A stretch of 64,000 bases of DNA, taken from positions 21,728-85,727 of the forward strand of contig CAJTWF010000001.1 of assembly GCA_910579965.1 (NCBI GenBank). Reading direction: 5' to 3'. The notes under the pieces were generated by a model. The model did not search any database and had not been told where the DNA came from. It saw only the letters and a program-made list of their open reading frames with translations. Within the stretch, counting starts at the first letter, position 1. Every line of letters starts with the position of its first letter. Position numbers and translations under genes: made by a program. The DNA is from an uncultured Oscillospiraceae bacterium (GTDB taxonomy: Bacteria; Bacillota; Clostridia; Oscillospirales; Oscillospiraceae). Of the stretch, positions 8,482 to 16,756 are shown in pieces.

Positions 8482-9009
8482 ATGTCCGATAACGCGAAGT
8501 GGTACGTGGTCCACACCTACTCCGGCTATGAAAACGCCGTCAAGACCACCATTGAGAAATTCGTCACCAACCGCCGCCTGGAGGAGATGATCGTGGACAT
8601 CCAGATCCCTCTGGAGACGGTCACTGAGATCAGCGAAACCGGCGCTGCCAAGCAGGTGGAGCGGAAGGTGTTCCCCGGGTACGTGCTCATCAAGATGATT
8701 ATGACCGACGATACCTGGCATCTGGTGCGCAACGTCCGGGGCGTCACCGGCTTTGTGGGCGAGGCCAGCAACAAGCCCATCCCCCTCAGTGACGACGAGG
8801 TCATTGAGTGGGGCATGGAGAAGCACGAGATCGTGGTCAACTACAAGGAGGGCGATCAGGTCCGCATCAACGACGGGCCTCTGGAGTCCTTCACCGGCGT
8901 TGTGGAGGAGATCGACGCGGAGAAGAACAAGGTCACCGTGGTGGTGTCCATGTTCGGCCGCGAAACCCCTGTGGAGATGGAGCTGGACCAGGTGGAAGTC
9001 GTGTCCTGA
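8482..9009 (+). CDS. nusG: transcription termination/antitermination protein NusG
   Basis: A 175-residue protein: NGN domain (KWYVVHTYSGYENAVK..., with FPGYVLIKM) followed by a C-terminal KOW domain (about residues 125-175, EGDQVRINDGPLESFTGVV). It binds RNA polymerase and couples it to ribosomes or Rho. ATG 8482 with GGAGG 1 nt upstream is the family start; an upstream in-frame extension into secE is a frame artefact. Confidence 0.96.
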   Translation: MSDNAKWYVVHTYSGYENAVKTTIEKFVTNRRLEEMIVDIQIPLETVTEISETGAAKQVERKVFPGYVLIKMIMTDDTWHLVRNVRGVTGFVGEASNKPIPLSDDEVIEWGMEKHEIVVNYKEGDQVRINDGPLESFTGVVEEIDAEKNKVTVVVSMFGRETPVEMELDQVEVVS

Positions 9010-9021
9010 TTGTTTCTTTTG

Positions 9022-9052
9022 ATGCTTTTCTTTGTCTGATAAAGAAAAGCAT
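9022..9052. repeat. AT-rich intergenic hairpin between nusG and rplK
   Basis: A 12-bp perfect stem (ATGCTTTTCTTT at 9022-9033 with its complement at 9041-9052) and a 7-nt loop. It belongs to a recurring TTTTCTTT...AAAGAAAA hairpin type also present near 13.8, 13.9 and 54.4 kb. It may attenuate or protect the mRNA. Confidence 0.6.
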
Positions 9053-9117
9053 AGCTGTGGGAGGGGGAACCCCAGACGGACCCCGCCACCACCACATTAT
9101 ACAAGGAGGTGCCTGAC

Positions 9118-9543
9118 ATGGCACAGAAAGTCGTAGGCTACGTTAAGCTGCAGATTCCCGCGGGCAAGGCGACGCCCGCTCCCCCTGTTGGTCCCGCCCT
9201 GGGCCAGCACGGCGTCAATATCGCCGCGTTCACCAAGGAGTTCAACGAGCGCACGAAGAACGACATGGGCATGATTATCCCTGTCATCATCACCGTCTAC
9301 TCTGACCGCTCCTTTACCTTCATTACCAAGACTCCTCCTGCGGCCGTCCTCATCAAGAAGGCCTGCAATATCGAGTCCGGCTCCGGCGTGCCCAACAAGA
9401 CCAAGGTGGCCACCATCAGCAAGGCCGACGTGCAGAAGATCGCCGAGACCAAGATGCCCGATCTGAACGCCGCCAGCCTGGAGTCCGCCATGAGCATGAT
9501 CGCCGGCACGGCCCGCAGCATGGGCGTCGTCGTGGGTGAATAA
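9118..9543 (+). CDS. rplK: 50S ribosomal protein L11
   Basis: A 141-residue protein, MAQKVVGYVKLQIPAGKATPAPPVGPALGQHGVN..., the universal L11 signature with the Pro-rich N-terminal domain and the C-terminal rRNA-binding domain (KKACNIESGSG). It forms the stalk base. ATG 9118 has AAGGAGG 8 nt upstream; a GTG 9 nt earlier overlaps the SD and is unlikely. Confidence 0.97.
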   Translation: MAQKVVGYVKLQIPAGKATPAPPVGPALGQHGVNIAAFTKEFNERTKNDMGMIIPVIITVYSDRSFTFITKTPPAAVLIKKACNIESGSGVPNKTKVATISKADVQKIAETKMPDLNAASLESAMSMIAGTARSMGVVVGE

Positions 9544-9558
9544 AGGAGGGCTTGAGAA

Positions 9559-10251
9559 ATGTTTAGAGGAAAGAAATATCAGAACAGCGCCAAGCAGATT
9601 GACCGGGCCACTCTCTACGAGTCCAAGGACGCCTTTGAGCTCATCTGCAAGACCGCTTCCGCCAAGTTTGACGAGACCGTGGAGCTCCACGTGAAGCTGG
9701 GCGTTGACTCCCGCCACGCTGACCAGCAGGTCCGCGGCGCGGTGGTGCTCCCCCACGGCACCGGCAGGACCGTCCGGGTGCTGGTGTTCGCCAAGGGCGA
9801 CAAGGCCGACGCCGCCCGCGAGGCCGGCGCCGACTACGTGGGCGACATGGACATGGTGGAGAAGATCCAGAAGGAGAACTGGTTTGAGTTCGACGTGGTC
9901 GTGGCCAGCCCCGACATGATGGGCACCGTGGGCCGTCTGGGTAAGCTGCTGGGCCCCAAGGGCCTGATGCCCTCCCCCAAGGCCGGCACCGTCACCCCCG
10001 ATGTGGGCAAGGCTGTGCAGGAGGTCAAGGCCGGTAAGATCGAGTACCGCCTGGACAAGACCAACATCATCCACTGCCCCATCGGCAAGGTCTCCTTCGG
10101 CGCGGAGAAGCTCAACGACAACTTCAACACGCTTATGGGCGCGATCATCAAGGCCAAGCCCGCCGCCGCCAAGGGCCAGTATGTGAAGAGCTGCGTCACA
10201 GCCTCCACCATGGGTCCCGGCGTGAAGGTGAGCACCTCCCGCCTGATCTAA
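9559..10251 (+). CDS. rplA: 50S ribosomal protein L1
   Basis: A 230-residue two-domain L1 protein with the classic GTVGRLGKLLGPKGLMPSPKAGTV stretch around residues 118-140. It binds 23S rRNA at the E-site stalk and usually its own mRNA. It ends the operon here: a strong terminator follows 23 nt after the stop, and rplJ-rplL do not follow. Confidence 0.97.
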   Translation: MFRGKKYQNSAKQIDRATLYESKDAFELICKTASAKFDETVELHVKLGVDSRHADQQVRGAVVLPHGTGRTVRVLVFAKGDKADAAREAGADYVGDMDMVEKIQKENWFEFDVVVASPDMMGTVGRLGKLLGPKGLMPSPKAGTVTPDVGKAVQEVKAGKIEYRLDKTNIIHCPIGKVSFGAEKLNDNFNTLMGAIIKAKPAAAKGQYVKSCVTASTMGPGVKVSTSRLI

Positions 10252-10273
10252 TTCCCAGATTGGTTTTGTGCAG

Positions 10274-10305
10274 AAGAGCCAGGTCCTTCCGGACCTGGCT
10301 CTTTT
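10274..10305 (+). terminator. intrinsic terminator after rplA
   Basis: A 13-bp perfect stem (10274-10286 with 10291-10303), loop TTCC, followed by TTTTC. It closes the ribosomal protein operon. No rplJ or rplL beyond it. Confidence 0.9.
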
Positions 10306-10404
10306 CGGTGTTTCGGTGGGATGGTTTGCCTATGGAAAATGCGGTAATGTTTCGTCAAAGGTGGTGCAGAGGCGGGCAGCGCCCATCCTCTGACGGTCCC
10401 CACC

Positions 10405-10572
10405 CTATATCGTTTCCCCGCGGCACAAATTTCCCGGCATATATGCCATGATCGGCGGCGGAGGCGGCTTCTCCAGAGGGCCGAGACTGGGAAACTCCCT
10501 GCATCCGGCCAGCGCCAGCACCGCCAGAACCAGCGTGAGCACCAGCACCCCTTTCACAATCCTCCCCTTCAT
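10405..10572 (-). CDS. small putative lipoprotein, 55 residues
   Basis: Starts ATG 10572 (MKGRIVKGVLVLTLVLAVLA...) with GGGGAGGG 6-7 nt upstream and ends TAG at 10405. Residues 1-24 form a lipoprotein signal peptide with lipobox LAGC (Cys24). The mature part is only about 31 residues and has a run of five prolines. A good minus-strand promoter (10629-10657) precedes it, which argues for a real gene. Sits divergently from the XRE gene. No known family recognised; function unknown. Confidence 0.65.
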   Translation of the reverse strand: MKGRIVKGVLVLTLVLAVLALAGCREFPSLGPLEKPPPPPIMAYMPGNLCRGETI

Positions 10573-10628
10573 GCGCGCCCTCCCCTGTTTCTCTCTGTGG
10601 TAGGGAATATAAATCCCGGTTACCGCCC

Positions 10629-10657
10629 ATTATATATGCTATAAATCTTTTTGTAAA
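10629..10657 (-). promoter_or_regulatory. promoter of the small lipoprotein gene
   Basis: Minus strand TTTACA (10652-10657) and TATAAT (10629-10634), spacer 17 bp. Divergent from the XRE gene, whose own AT-rich promoter region overlaps 10660-10720. Confidence 0.7.
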
Positions 10658-10731
10658 GAGAAATATATCCTAATTTTCCCTGTTTCTCGCCGGTCCAGGA
10701 TTTATACTATATACAAAGCAGGGGGTGTCGT

Positions 10732-11064
10732 ATGGACTACTTAGCGTGGGTACCGGAGCGGATCGCCCAGTTGCGGACGGAGAAGGGCGTGTCGGCCCGG
10801 GACATGAGCCTGTCCCTGGGGCAGAGCGAGAGCTATATCAACAAAATCGAGAATCGGCGGACGCTGCCGTCCATGGCCGGGTTCCTCTATATCTGCGAAT
10901 ACTTCCACATCACGCCCCGGGATTTTTTTGACCCCGGGGCGCTCTCTCCCCAGAGCGCCGGGGACCTGGCGCGGGAGATCGGGCGGCTCACCCCCGGTCA
11001 GGCCAGCCACATTCTCCAGGTCATCCGGGATCTGGGTGAAAAAAACGAGAGAGAATGCAGATAA
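10732..11064 (+). CDS. XRE-family helix-turn-helix regulator
   Basis: A 110-residue protein with an HTH_3 domain at about residues 8-64 (IAQLRTEKGVSARDMSLSLGQSESYINKIENRR) and a short C-terminal tail. It probably binds DNA as a dimer; targets unknown. SD GGGGGTG precedes ATG 10732. It is followed after about 100 nt by the FAD-dependent dehydrogenase gene and lies divergent to the small lipoprotein gene, both possible targets. Confidence 0.85.
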   Translation: MDYLAWVPERIAQLRTEKGVSARDMSLSLGQSESYINKIENRRTLPSMAGFLYICEYFHITPRDFFDPGALSPQSAGDLAREIGRLTPGQASHILQVIRDLGEKNERECR

Positions 11065-11166
11065 TGAGGACAGCCGGCGCAGCCGGTCCGGCCCCCTTGA
11101 CAGGGCGGACCGGCTCAGGTATAGTGGTTGGAGAAGCAACCGCCGCGACAGAAAAAGGAGGTTTCC

Positions 11167-12567
11167 ATGGACAGAGACGTTGTCATCATCGGCGCAGGGC
11201 CCGCCGGCATCTTCACAGCCCTGGAGATGCTGAAAAAGGGCAGCAGGCAGAGGATTCTCATTGTGGAGAAGGGCCGGGCGGTGGAGGACCGCCGCTGTCC
11301 CAAGAGCAAGGCGGGCCAGTGCGTGAGCTGCAAGCCCTACTGCCACATTACCACCGGCTTCTCCGGGGCCGGGGCCTTCTCCGACGGCAAGCTGTCCCTC
11401 AGCTGCGAGGTGGGGGGCGATCTGCCCAGCCTCATCGGTCCGGACAAGGCCCAGGAGACCATCGACTACACCGACGGCATCTACCTGGAGTTCGGCGCGG
11501 ACAGCCATGTGGAGGGCCTGGGCAACACGGAGGAAGTCAAGGCTATCCGCAGGCGGGCCATCCGGGCGGGGCTGAAGCTGGTGGACTGCCCCATCCGCCA
11601 CCTGGGCACGGAGAAGGCCCAGGACCTCTACTACGCCATTGAGCAGCACCTGCTGAAAAACGGCGTGGAGCTGCTCTTTGGCTGCGAGTGTACCAATCTC
11701 ATTCTGGAGGGGGACGTGTGCCGGGGGGTGCAGGTGCGCCAAAACGGCCGGGAGGAGGAGATTCTGGCCCGCCATACGGTGATTGCCACGGGCCGCCGGG
11801 GGGCCGACTGGCTGGAGAGCCTGTGCGCCCAGCACAACATCGCCCACCAGCCGGGCACGGTGGACATCGGCGTGCGGGTGGAGGTGCGCAGCGAGGTGAT
11901 GGAGACGGTGAACCGGGTCCTCTACGAGTCGAAGCTGGTGGGGCATCCCCGGCCCTTCAAGAACAAGGTGCGCACCTTCTGCCAGAACCCCGGGGGCTTT
12001 GTCAGCCAGGAGAACTACGACAACGATCTGGCGGTGGTCAACGGCCACAGCTACAAGGAGCTGAAAAGTGACAACACCAACCTGGCCATCCTCTGCTCCC
12101 ACAATTTCTCCCACCCCTTCAACCAGCCCATCGCCTACGCCCAGCGGGTGGGGGAGCTGACCAACATGCTGGGGGCAGGCCACATCATGGTCCAGCGGTT
12201 CGGGGATATTCTGGACGGCAAGCGGACGTGGCAGAAGGAGCTTGCCTTCTCCAACGTGCGGCCCACCCTGCCGGACGTGGTGGCCGGGGACATCACCGCC
12301 GCCATGCCCTACCGGGCCATGACCAACATCATCAACTTTATCCAGGCCATGGACGAGGTGGTGCCTGGGTTTGCCTCCTCGGAGACCCTGCTGTACTCCC
12401 CGGAGCTAAAGTTCTACTCCAACCGGGTGAAGATGGACGAGGACTTCAACACCAACATCCAGGGCCTGTACTGCTTAGGCGACTCCAGCGGCTGGACCCG
12501 GGGGCTGATGATGGCCTCCGCCATGGGCGTACTCATGGGGCGGCGGCTGGCGGCGGCCGAGGGGTAA
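11167..12567 (+). CDS. FAD-dependent dehydrogenase (COG2509-like)
   Basis: A 466-residue flavoprotein. The N-terminal Rossmann motif VVIIGAGPAGIFTALEML binds FAD, and a C-terminal GDSSGWTRGLMMASAMG segment completes the FAD site. A Cys-rich segment (RRCPKSKAGQCVSCKPYCHI, about residues 44-63) and the overall pattern resemble the uncharacterised COG2509 FAD-dependent dehydrogenases. ATG 11167 has AAGGAGG 7 nt upstream. Its substrate is unknown. It ends against a terminator shared with convergent ilvE. Confidence 0.8.
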   Translation: MDRDVVIIGAGPAGIFTALEMLKKGSRQRILIVEKGRAVEDRRCPKSKAGQCVSCKPYCHITTGFSGAGAFSDGKLSLSCEVGGDLPSLIGPDKAQETIDYTDGIYLEFGADSHVEGLGNTEEVKAIRRRAIRAGLKLVDCPIRHLGTEKAQDLYYAIEQHLLKNGVELLFGCECTNLILEGDVCRGVQVRQNGREEEILARHTVIATGRRGADWLESLCAQHNIAHQPGTVDIGVRVEVRSEVMETVNRVLYESKLVGHPRPFKNKVRTFCQNPGGFVSQENYDNDLAVVNGHSYKELKSDNTNLAILCSHNFSHPFNQPIAYAQRVGELTNMLGAGHIMVQRFGDILDGKRTWQKELAFSNVRPTLPDVVAGDITAAMPYRAMTNIINFIQAMDEVVPGFASSETLLYSPELKFYSNRVKMDEDFNTNIQGLYCLGDSSGWTRGLMMASAMGVLMGRRLAAAEG

Positions 12568-12594
12568 TTCCTTCTTTTCTGAACAAACAAAGCA

Positions 12595-12635
12595 AAAAAC
12601 GTCAGAGGCGGTCTGTGACCGCCTCTGACGTTTTT
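12595..12635. terminator. bidirectional terminator between the FAD gene and ilvE
   Basis: A 19-bp stem (12595-12613 with 12617-12635), 3-nt loop, with A5/T5 tracts at both ends, so it works for both convergent genes. Confidence 0.92.
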
Positions 12636-12679
12636 TGTTGTATTCTTTCAACCCAAAAGAATCCCTGCTGAAGATCGCC

Positions 12680-13756
12680 TCAGATCTGCACGATCCAGCC
12701 CATGTCGTCCGCCACTACGCCGGTCTGCATACCGTAGATATGATCGTAAAGCTTCTGGCTCACCGGGCCCACGCCGCCGCCGTGGATGACGATATCCCGG
12801 TCCATGTAGCGCAGGTAGCCGATGGGGGAGATGACGCAGGCAGTGCCGGTGGCCCAGGCCTCCTGGAGGGTGCCGTCCTTGCTGGCGGCCTCCACGTCCT
12901 GGATGGACAGGCGGCGCTCGCTCACCTTGTAGCCCCACTTGCGCAGGAGGGTGATGGTGCTGTCCCGGGTGACGCCGGGGAGGATGGACCCGCCCAGGGG
13001 CGCGGTGATGATCTCGCCGCCGATCATGAAGAAGGCGTTGGAGGTGCCCACCTCCTCCACATACTTGTGCTCGTGGGCGTCCAGCCACAGCACCTCCTTG
13101 CAGCCGTTCTCCAGGGCCTTCTTGGTGGCCCGCATACCGCCGGCGTAGTTGCCGCCCACCTTGGCAAAGCCGGTGCCGCCCACGGCCGCGCGGATGTACT
13201 CGTCCTCCACATAGATGTGGCTGCCGGTGAGGCCGCCCCGGTTGATGTCATAGTAGGCCCCAACGGCGCAGAGAATGATGATGAAGTGGTAATGCTTGGC
13301 CGGCTCCACGGAGAAGCTCACCTCGTCGGAGATGATGTAGGGCCGGATGTACAGGGCCGTACCGGGGGCGGTGGGGATCCAGTCCGCGTCCGTCTTCACG
13401 GCGGCCTTCACCGCCTCAATGAACAGCTCCTCGTCCATGGGGGGGATGCACATGCGCTCGTTGGTGCGGTTGAGGCGCTTGGTGTTCATGTCCGGACGGA
13501 AGAGGTTGATCCTGCCGTCAGGGGTGCGGTAGGCCTTCATACCCTCAAACATCATCTGGGCGTAGTGGAGCACGCAGGAGGCGGGGTCCAGGCTGATGGG
13601 GCCGTAGGGGACGATCCTGCCGTCGTGCCAGCCCTGGCCCTCGTCGTAGTCCATAATGAGCATGTGGTCGGTGAAGTACTTGCCAAAGCCCAGGTTGGAC
13701 TGGTCCGGCTTGGCCTTGGGGGTGGTGGTGCGGGTTACGGGAAATTCGTAAGACAT
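12680..13756 (-). CDS. ilvE: branched-chain amino acid aminotransferase
   Basis: A 358-residue fold-type IV PLP enzyme of the BCAT-II type. Markers are FEGMKAYR (about residue 70), the PLP lysine K199 in FAKVGGNYAGG, and the phosphate-binding GVTRDSTITLL. It transfers amino groups between glutamate and the 2-oxo acids of Val, Leu and Ile. It lies downstream of the oxoacid:ferredoxin oxidoreductase genes on the same strand, which supports a branched-chain context, though a 164-nt gap with hairpins separates them, so it may have its own promoter. Confidence 0.93.
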   Translation of the reverse strand: MSYEFPVTRTTTPKAKPDQSNLGFGKYFTDHMLIMDYDEGQGWHDGRIVPYGPISLDPASCVLHYAQMMFEGMKAYRTPDGRINLFRPDMNTKRLNRTNERMCIPPMDEELFIEAVKAAVKTDADWIPTAPGTALYIRPYIISDEVSFSVEPAKHYHFIIILCAVGAYYDINRGGLTGSHIYVEDEYIRAAVGGTGFAKVGGNYAGGMRATKKALENGCKEVLWLDAHEHKYVEEVGTSNAFFMIGGEIITAPLGGSILPGVTRDSTITLLRKWGYKVSERRLSIQDVEAASKDGTLQEAWATGTACVISPIGYLRYMDRDIVIHGGGVGPVSQKLYDHIYGMQTGVVADDMGWIVQI

Positions 13757-13786
13757 GATTGCATCCGCCTTTCGGTTTTGGTATTC

Positions 13787-13909
13787 ATCCTTTTTCTTGA
13801 AAGAAAAAGGATCAAAAAGAACTTTTACACCCTATGGGTGTATTTTACGATAGAACACGTGTAAAAAGTGTTTCTTTTGGTTCTTTTCTTTATTCATAAA
13901 GAAAAGAAC
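13787..13909. repeat. hairpin-rich intergenic region between the nitrilase gene and ilvE
   Basis: Contains two AT-rich hairpins of the TTTTCTTT type (13787-13812 and 13880-13909, the latter with a 13-bp perfect stem and 4-nt loop). Between them are a 15-bp perfect palindrome (ACACCCTATGGGTGT) and an ACACGTGT palindrome. On the minus strand the first hairpin met could terminate the nitrilase transcript; the palindromes could be an operator for ilvE. No gene here. Confidence 0.6.
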
Positions 13910-13920
13910 AGAAAAAAGCT

Positions 13921-14706
13921 CTACAGATGATACAGCTCCGGCCGCCGGTCCCGGAAGACATTGATGGAGGCGCGGATGTCCTCGATTACCGAGAAATCCG
14001 CCTCGCCGGTGATGGTCTCCTCCCCGTCCCAGGCGCGGGCCAGGTACTCGCCCCAGGGGTCAATGATGGCGCTGTGTCCGCCGCAGCGGGTTTCTCCCGC
14101 CGCGCCCACGCTGTTGCACAGGGCCAGGAACATCTGGTTCTCAATGGCCCGGGCACGGGCCAGGGTCTCCAGGTGCATGGTCCGCTTCTCCGGCCACTGG
14201 GCCACTGCAAAGAGGAGGTCCACCCCCTCCAGGGCCAGAGTCCGGGTCAGCTCCGGGAACCGGATGTCGTAGCAGATGATCAGGCCGCACTTCTTGCCGT
14301 CCAGCCGGAACCGGCAGGTGCGGTCCCCGGCCCGGAAGGCATGGTGCTCCCCGGAGGGGGTGAACAGGTGGGTCTTGTCGTACTCCGCCAGCACCTCGCC
14401 GGAGCGGTCAAAGACATAGGCCGTGTTGCAGAACCCGTCCCCCCTCTGATTGGCCACACTGCCGCAGACGATGTTCACGTTCAGCTCCCTGGCCAGAGCG
14501 GAGAACACGGCCTTGGTCCGCGCCCCGTCCCGGTCCGCGCAGGCGGCCAGATCCTCCGGGAAGAACCCGGTGTTCCAGGTCTCCGGCAGCACCGCTACGT
14601 CCGGGCGCTCTCTGCTTACGGTCTCCCGGATGAGCGCCTCGGCGTGGGCAAAGTTTTCGTCCGCCGCCCCCAGGCGCATATCCATCTGGATACAGGAAAT
14701 TTTCAT
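13921..14706 (-). CDS. nitrilase/omega-amidase family hydrolase
   Basis: A 261-residue carbon-nitrogen hydrolase with the full Glu-Lys-Cys triad: E42 in VLPETWNTGFF, K111 in YDKTHLF, C145 in IICYDIRFPEL. The length and the PETWNTGFF/YDIRFPEL motifs fit the omega-amidase (Nit2/YafV-like) group that hydrolyses 2-oxo acid amides formed by transaminases; substrate inferred. ATG 14706 is preferred, with GAGGAG 9 nt upstream (another ATG lies 6 nt earlier). The SD overlaps the stop of the upstream nucleoside phosphorylase gene, so they are one operon. Confidence 0.85.
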   Translation of the reverse strand: MKISCIQMDMRLGAADENFAHAEALIRETVSRERPDVAVLPETWNTGFFPEDLAACADRDGARTKAVFSALARELNVNIVCGSVANQRGDGFCNTAYVFDRSGEVLAEYDKTHLFTPSGEHHAFRAGDRTCRFRLDGKKCGLIICYDIRFPELTRTLALEGVDLLFAVAQWPEKRTMHLETLARARAIENQMFLALCNSVGAAGETRCGGHSAIIDPWGEYLARAWDGEETITGEADFSVIEDIRASINVFRDRRPELYHL

Positions 14707-14717
14707 CAGCATTCTCC

Positions 14718-15464
14718 TCAAAGCCGGATCGCCGTCTCCAGAGCGACGGACAGATACCGTTCGTACTCGGACGCCGGCGTCTGGCCCAGGAGCCCCCGCT
14801 CCCATTGGCTCCCCGCCAGGCTGTCCGCGGTATACAAAAACTGATAGACCTCTTTCCCCCGGAACTGCCCGGCGGCCATGACGGAGGCGCACTCCATCTC
14901 CACCGCGCCGCAGCCCTCCGCCCGGCGCTCTGCCACTTTTCCGGGCGTCTCCCGGTAGATGGCGTCCGTGGTCCAGGTTTTGGTTTTGACATAGGGCAGG
15001 GCCAGCTCATCGAAGATTGCCGCCAGCCGGTCCGCCGTGGGGATCTCCACGTAGTCCGAGGCCGGCAGGTAGTGGAAGCTGGTCCCCTCATCCCGGTAGG
15101 CGGCGGTGGGAACGATCAGATGCCCGGCGGGCAGGTCCGGGTCCAGCCCGCCGCAGGTTCCAAAGAACAGGACCTTCTCCGCGCCCTTGACCCACACCTC
15201 CTCCAGGATTCCCACTGTGGCGGGGCCGCCCAGGGTGGTGAGGTACAGCCCCAGGGTATGACCCTGGCAGGAAAAACGGTAAACCGGGATCTTTACGCAG
15301 GCGCTGACCGTACTGACGGTCTCCGCGGGGAAACGCTGGAGCAGCGCCTCCGCCACCTTCTGCTGGAAGGTCACCAGCACGGTTTTGGGGAAGCCCTCCA
15401 CCGGCTGCGCGAGATGGGAGGGCTTCAGCAGCTCCCCGCCGCCGTCAAAGCCCCGGCGGATCAC
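14718..15464 (-). CDS. nucleoside phosphorylase (PNP/UDP family)
   Basis: A 248-residue PNP_UDP_1 family protein, with TTLGGPATVGILEEV, FFGTCGGLDP and VEMECASVMAAG, the phosphate- and nucleoside-binding motifs. It should split purine nucleosides or uridine with phosphate; exact base unclear. The start is GTG 15464, overlapping the gamma-subunit stop as GTGA, which couples it to the oxidoreductase genes. A nucleoside enzyme in this run is hard to explain and may be a passenger. Confidence 0.85.
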   Translation of the reverse strand: MIRRGFDGGGELLKPSHLAQPVEGFPKTVLVTFQQKVAEALLQRFPAETVSTVSACVKIPVYRFSCQGHTLGLYLTTLGGPATVGILEEVWVKGAEKVLFFGTCGGLDPDLPAGHLIVPTAAYRDEGTSFHYLPASDYVEIPTADRLAAIFDELALPYVKTKTWTTDAIYRETPGKVAERRAEGCGAVEMECASVMAAGQFRGKEVYQFLYTADSLAGSQWERGLLGQTPASEYERYLSVALETAIRL

Positions 15465-15997
15465 TGGTAGTCTCTCCCCGTCTGAAGGGCCTTCATGTTC
15501 AGCTCCACCAGCTGGGCCTTCTGGGGGGGCACCAGCTTGGCCACCGTCTCCTCCGTGCCCTCGAAGGTGAGCTCCGGGTGATTTTTCAGCACGTGGCCCA
15601 TCATCACCATGTTGGCCAGGGTGGGCACGCCCGCGTCGTTGGCCATCTGGGTGGCGGGGATGTAGAAGACCGCCGCATCATCGCGGCCCACCTTCTCCCC
15701 AATCAGGGTGGAGTCCACGTAGATCTGCCCGCCGGGGACCACCGCGTCCACGTACTTTTGCAGGCTGGGCAGGTTCATGGCGATGAGCACGTCCGGATGG
15801 GTGATGATGGGGGAGCCCACGCTCTCCTCGGAGAGGATGACGCTGCAGTTGGCGGTGCCGCCCCGCATCTCCGGGCCGTAGGAGGGCAGCCAGGAGACCT
15901 GGAGGTCCTCCAGCAGGCCCTTGTAGGCCAGGAATTTTCCCGCGAACAGGATCCCCTGTCCGCCGAAGCCGGCAATCAAAATCTGGGTTGTCTTCAC
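15461..15997 (-). CDS. 2-oxoacid:ferredoxin oxidoreductase, gamma subunit
   Basis: A 178-residue POR_gamma domain protein: ILIAGFGGQGILFAGKFLAY at the start and SWLPSYGPEMRGGTANCSVILS after it, the conserved gamma-subunit core. With the delta, alpha and beta genes before it, it forms a four-subunit CoA-dependent 2-oxoacid oxidoreductase. The GTG start overlaps the beta stop (GTGA). Confidence 0.92.
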   Translation of the reverse strand: MKTTQILIAGFGGQGILFAGKFLAYKGLLEDLQVSWLPSYGPEMRGGTANCSVILSEESVGSPIITHPDVLIAMNLPSLQKYVDAVVPGGQIYVDSTLIGEKVGRDDAAVFYIPATQMANDAGVPTLANMVMMGHVLKNHPELTFEGTEETVAKLVPPQKAQLVELNMKALQTGRDYQ

Positions 15998-16755
15998 TTC
16001 TCCTCAGCCTCCTTTGCCGCCGATCTGTCCTTGTACACCCCCAGGGGGTAGTAGGGCAGCATGTCGCTCTCCACCCACTCCAGGGCCTTCTGGGGGGTCA
16101 TGCCCCAGTTGGTGGGGCAGGCGGACACCACCTCCACCAGGGAGAAGCCCTTCTTCTCCACCTGGTTCTGGAAGGCCTTCCGGATGGCCTTGCCCGCGGC
16201 CTTCACGTTCTTGACGTTGTTCACCGCCACCCGGGCCACGTACTCCGGCCCCTCCAGGGTGCTCAGCAGCTCGCAGACCCGAATGGGCCAGCCGCAGTGG
16301 TTCACGTCCCGGCCGTAGGGGCTGGTCTGGGTCACCTGACCGGGCAGGGAGGTGGGGGCCATCTGGCCGCCGGTCATGCCGTAAATGGCGTTGTTGACAA
16401 AGATGATGGTGATATTCTCGTTGCGGGCCGCGGCGTGGACGGTCTCCGCCATGCCGATGGAGGCCAGATCGCCGTCCCCCTGGTAGGTGAAGACCACGCT
16501 GTCCGGCCGGCACCGCTTGATGCCCGTGGCCGTGGCCGGGGCCCGGCCGTGGGCGGCCTCGATCATGTCGCAGGCAAAGTAGTCGTAGGCCATCACCGCG
16601 CAGCCCACCGGGGCCACGCCGATGGTGTCCCCCTCGATGCCCAGGCCGTCGATGGCCTCGGCCACCAGCCGGTGGATGATGCCGTGGGGGCACCCGGGGC
16701 AGTAGTGGAGGACCGCGTCCGTGAGGGCGCGGGGCTTCTCAAATACGATTGCCAT
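15994..16755 (-). CDS. 2-oxoacid:ferredoxin oxidoreductase, beta subunit (TPP-binding)
   Basis: A 253-residue TPP-binding subunit. YCPGCPHG near residue 18 and the TPP motif GDGDLASIG followed about 24 residues later by VNNAIYGMTGGQ are clear. It hosts thiamine pyrophosphate, with a nearby iron-sulfur cluster. Starts ATG 16755, one base after the alpha stop (TGACATG), so translation is coupled. Confidence 0.93.
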   Translation of the reverse strand: MAIVFEKPRALTDAVLHYCPGCPHGIIHRLVAEAIDGLGIEGDTIGVAPVGCAVMAYDYFACDMIEAAHGRAPATATGIKRCRPDSVVFTYQGDGDLASIGMAETVHAAARNENITIIFVNNAIYGMTGGQMAPTSLPGQVTQTSPYGRDVNHCGWPIRVCELLSTLEGPEYVARVAVNNVKNVKAAGKAIRKAFQNQVEKKGFSLVEVVSACPTNWGMTPQKALEWVESDMLPYYPLGVYKDRSAAKEAEEK

Positions 16756-16756
16756 G

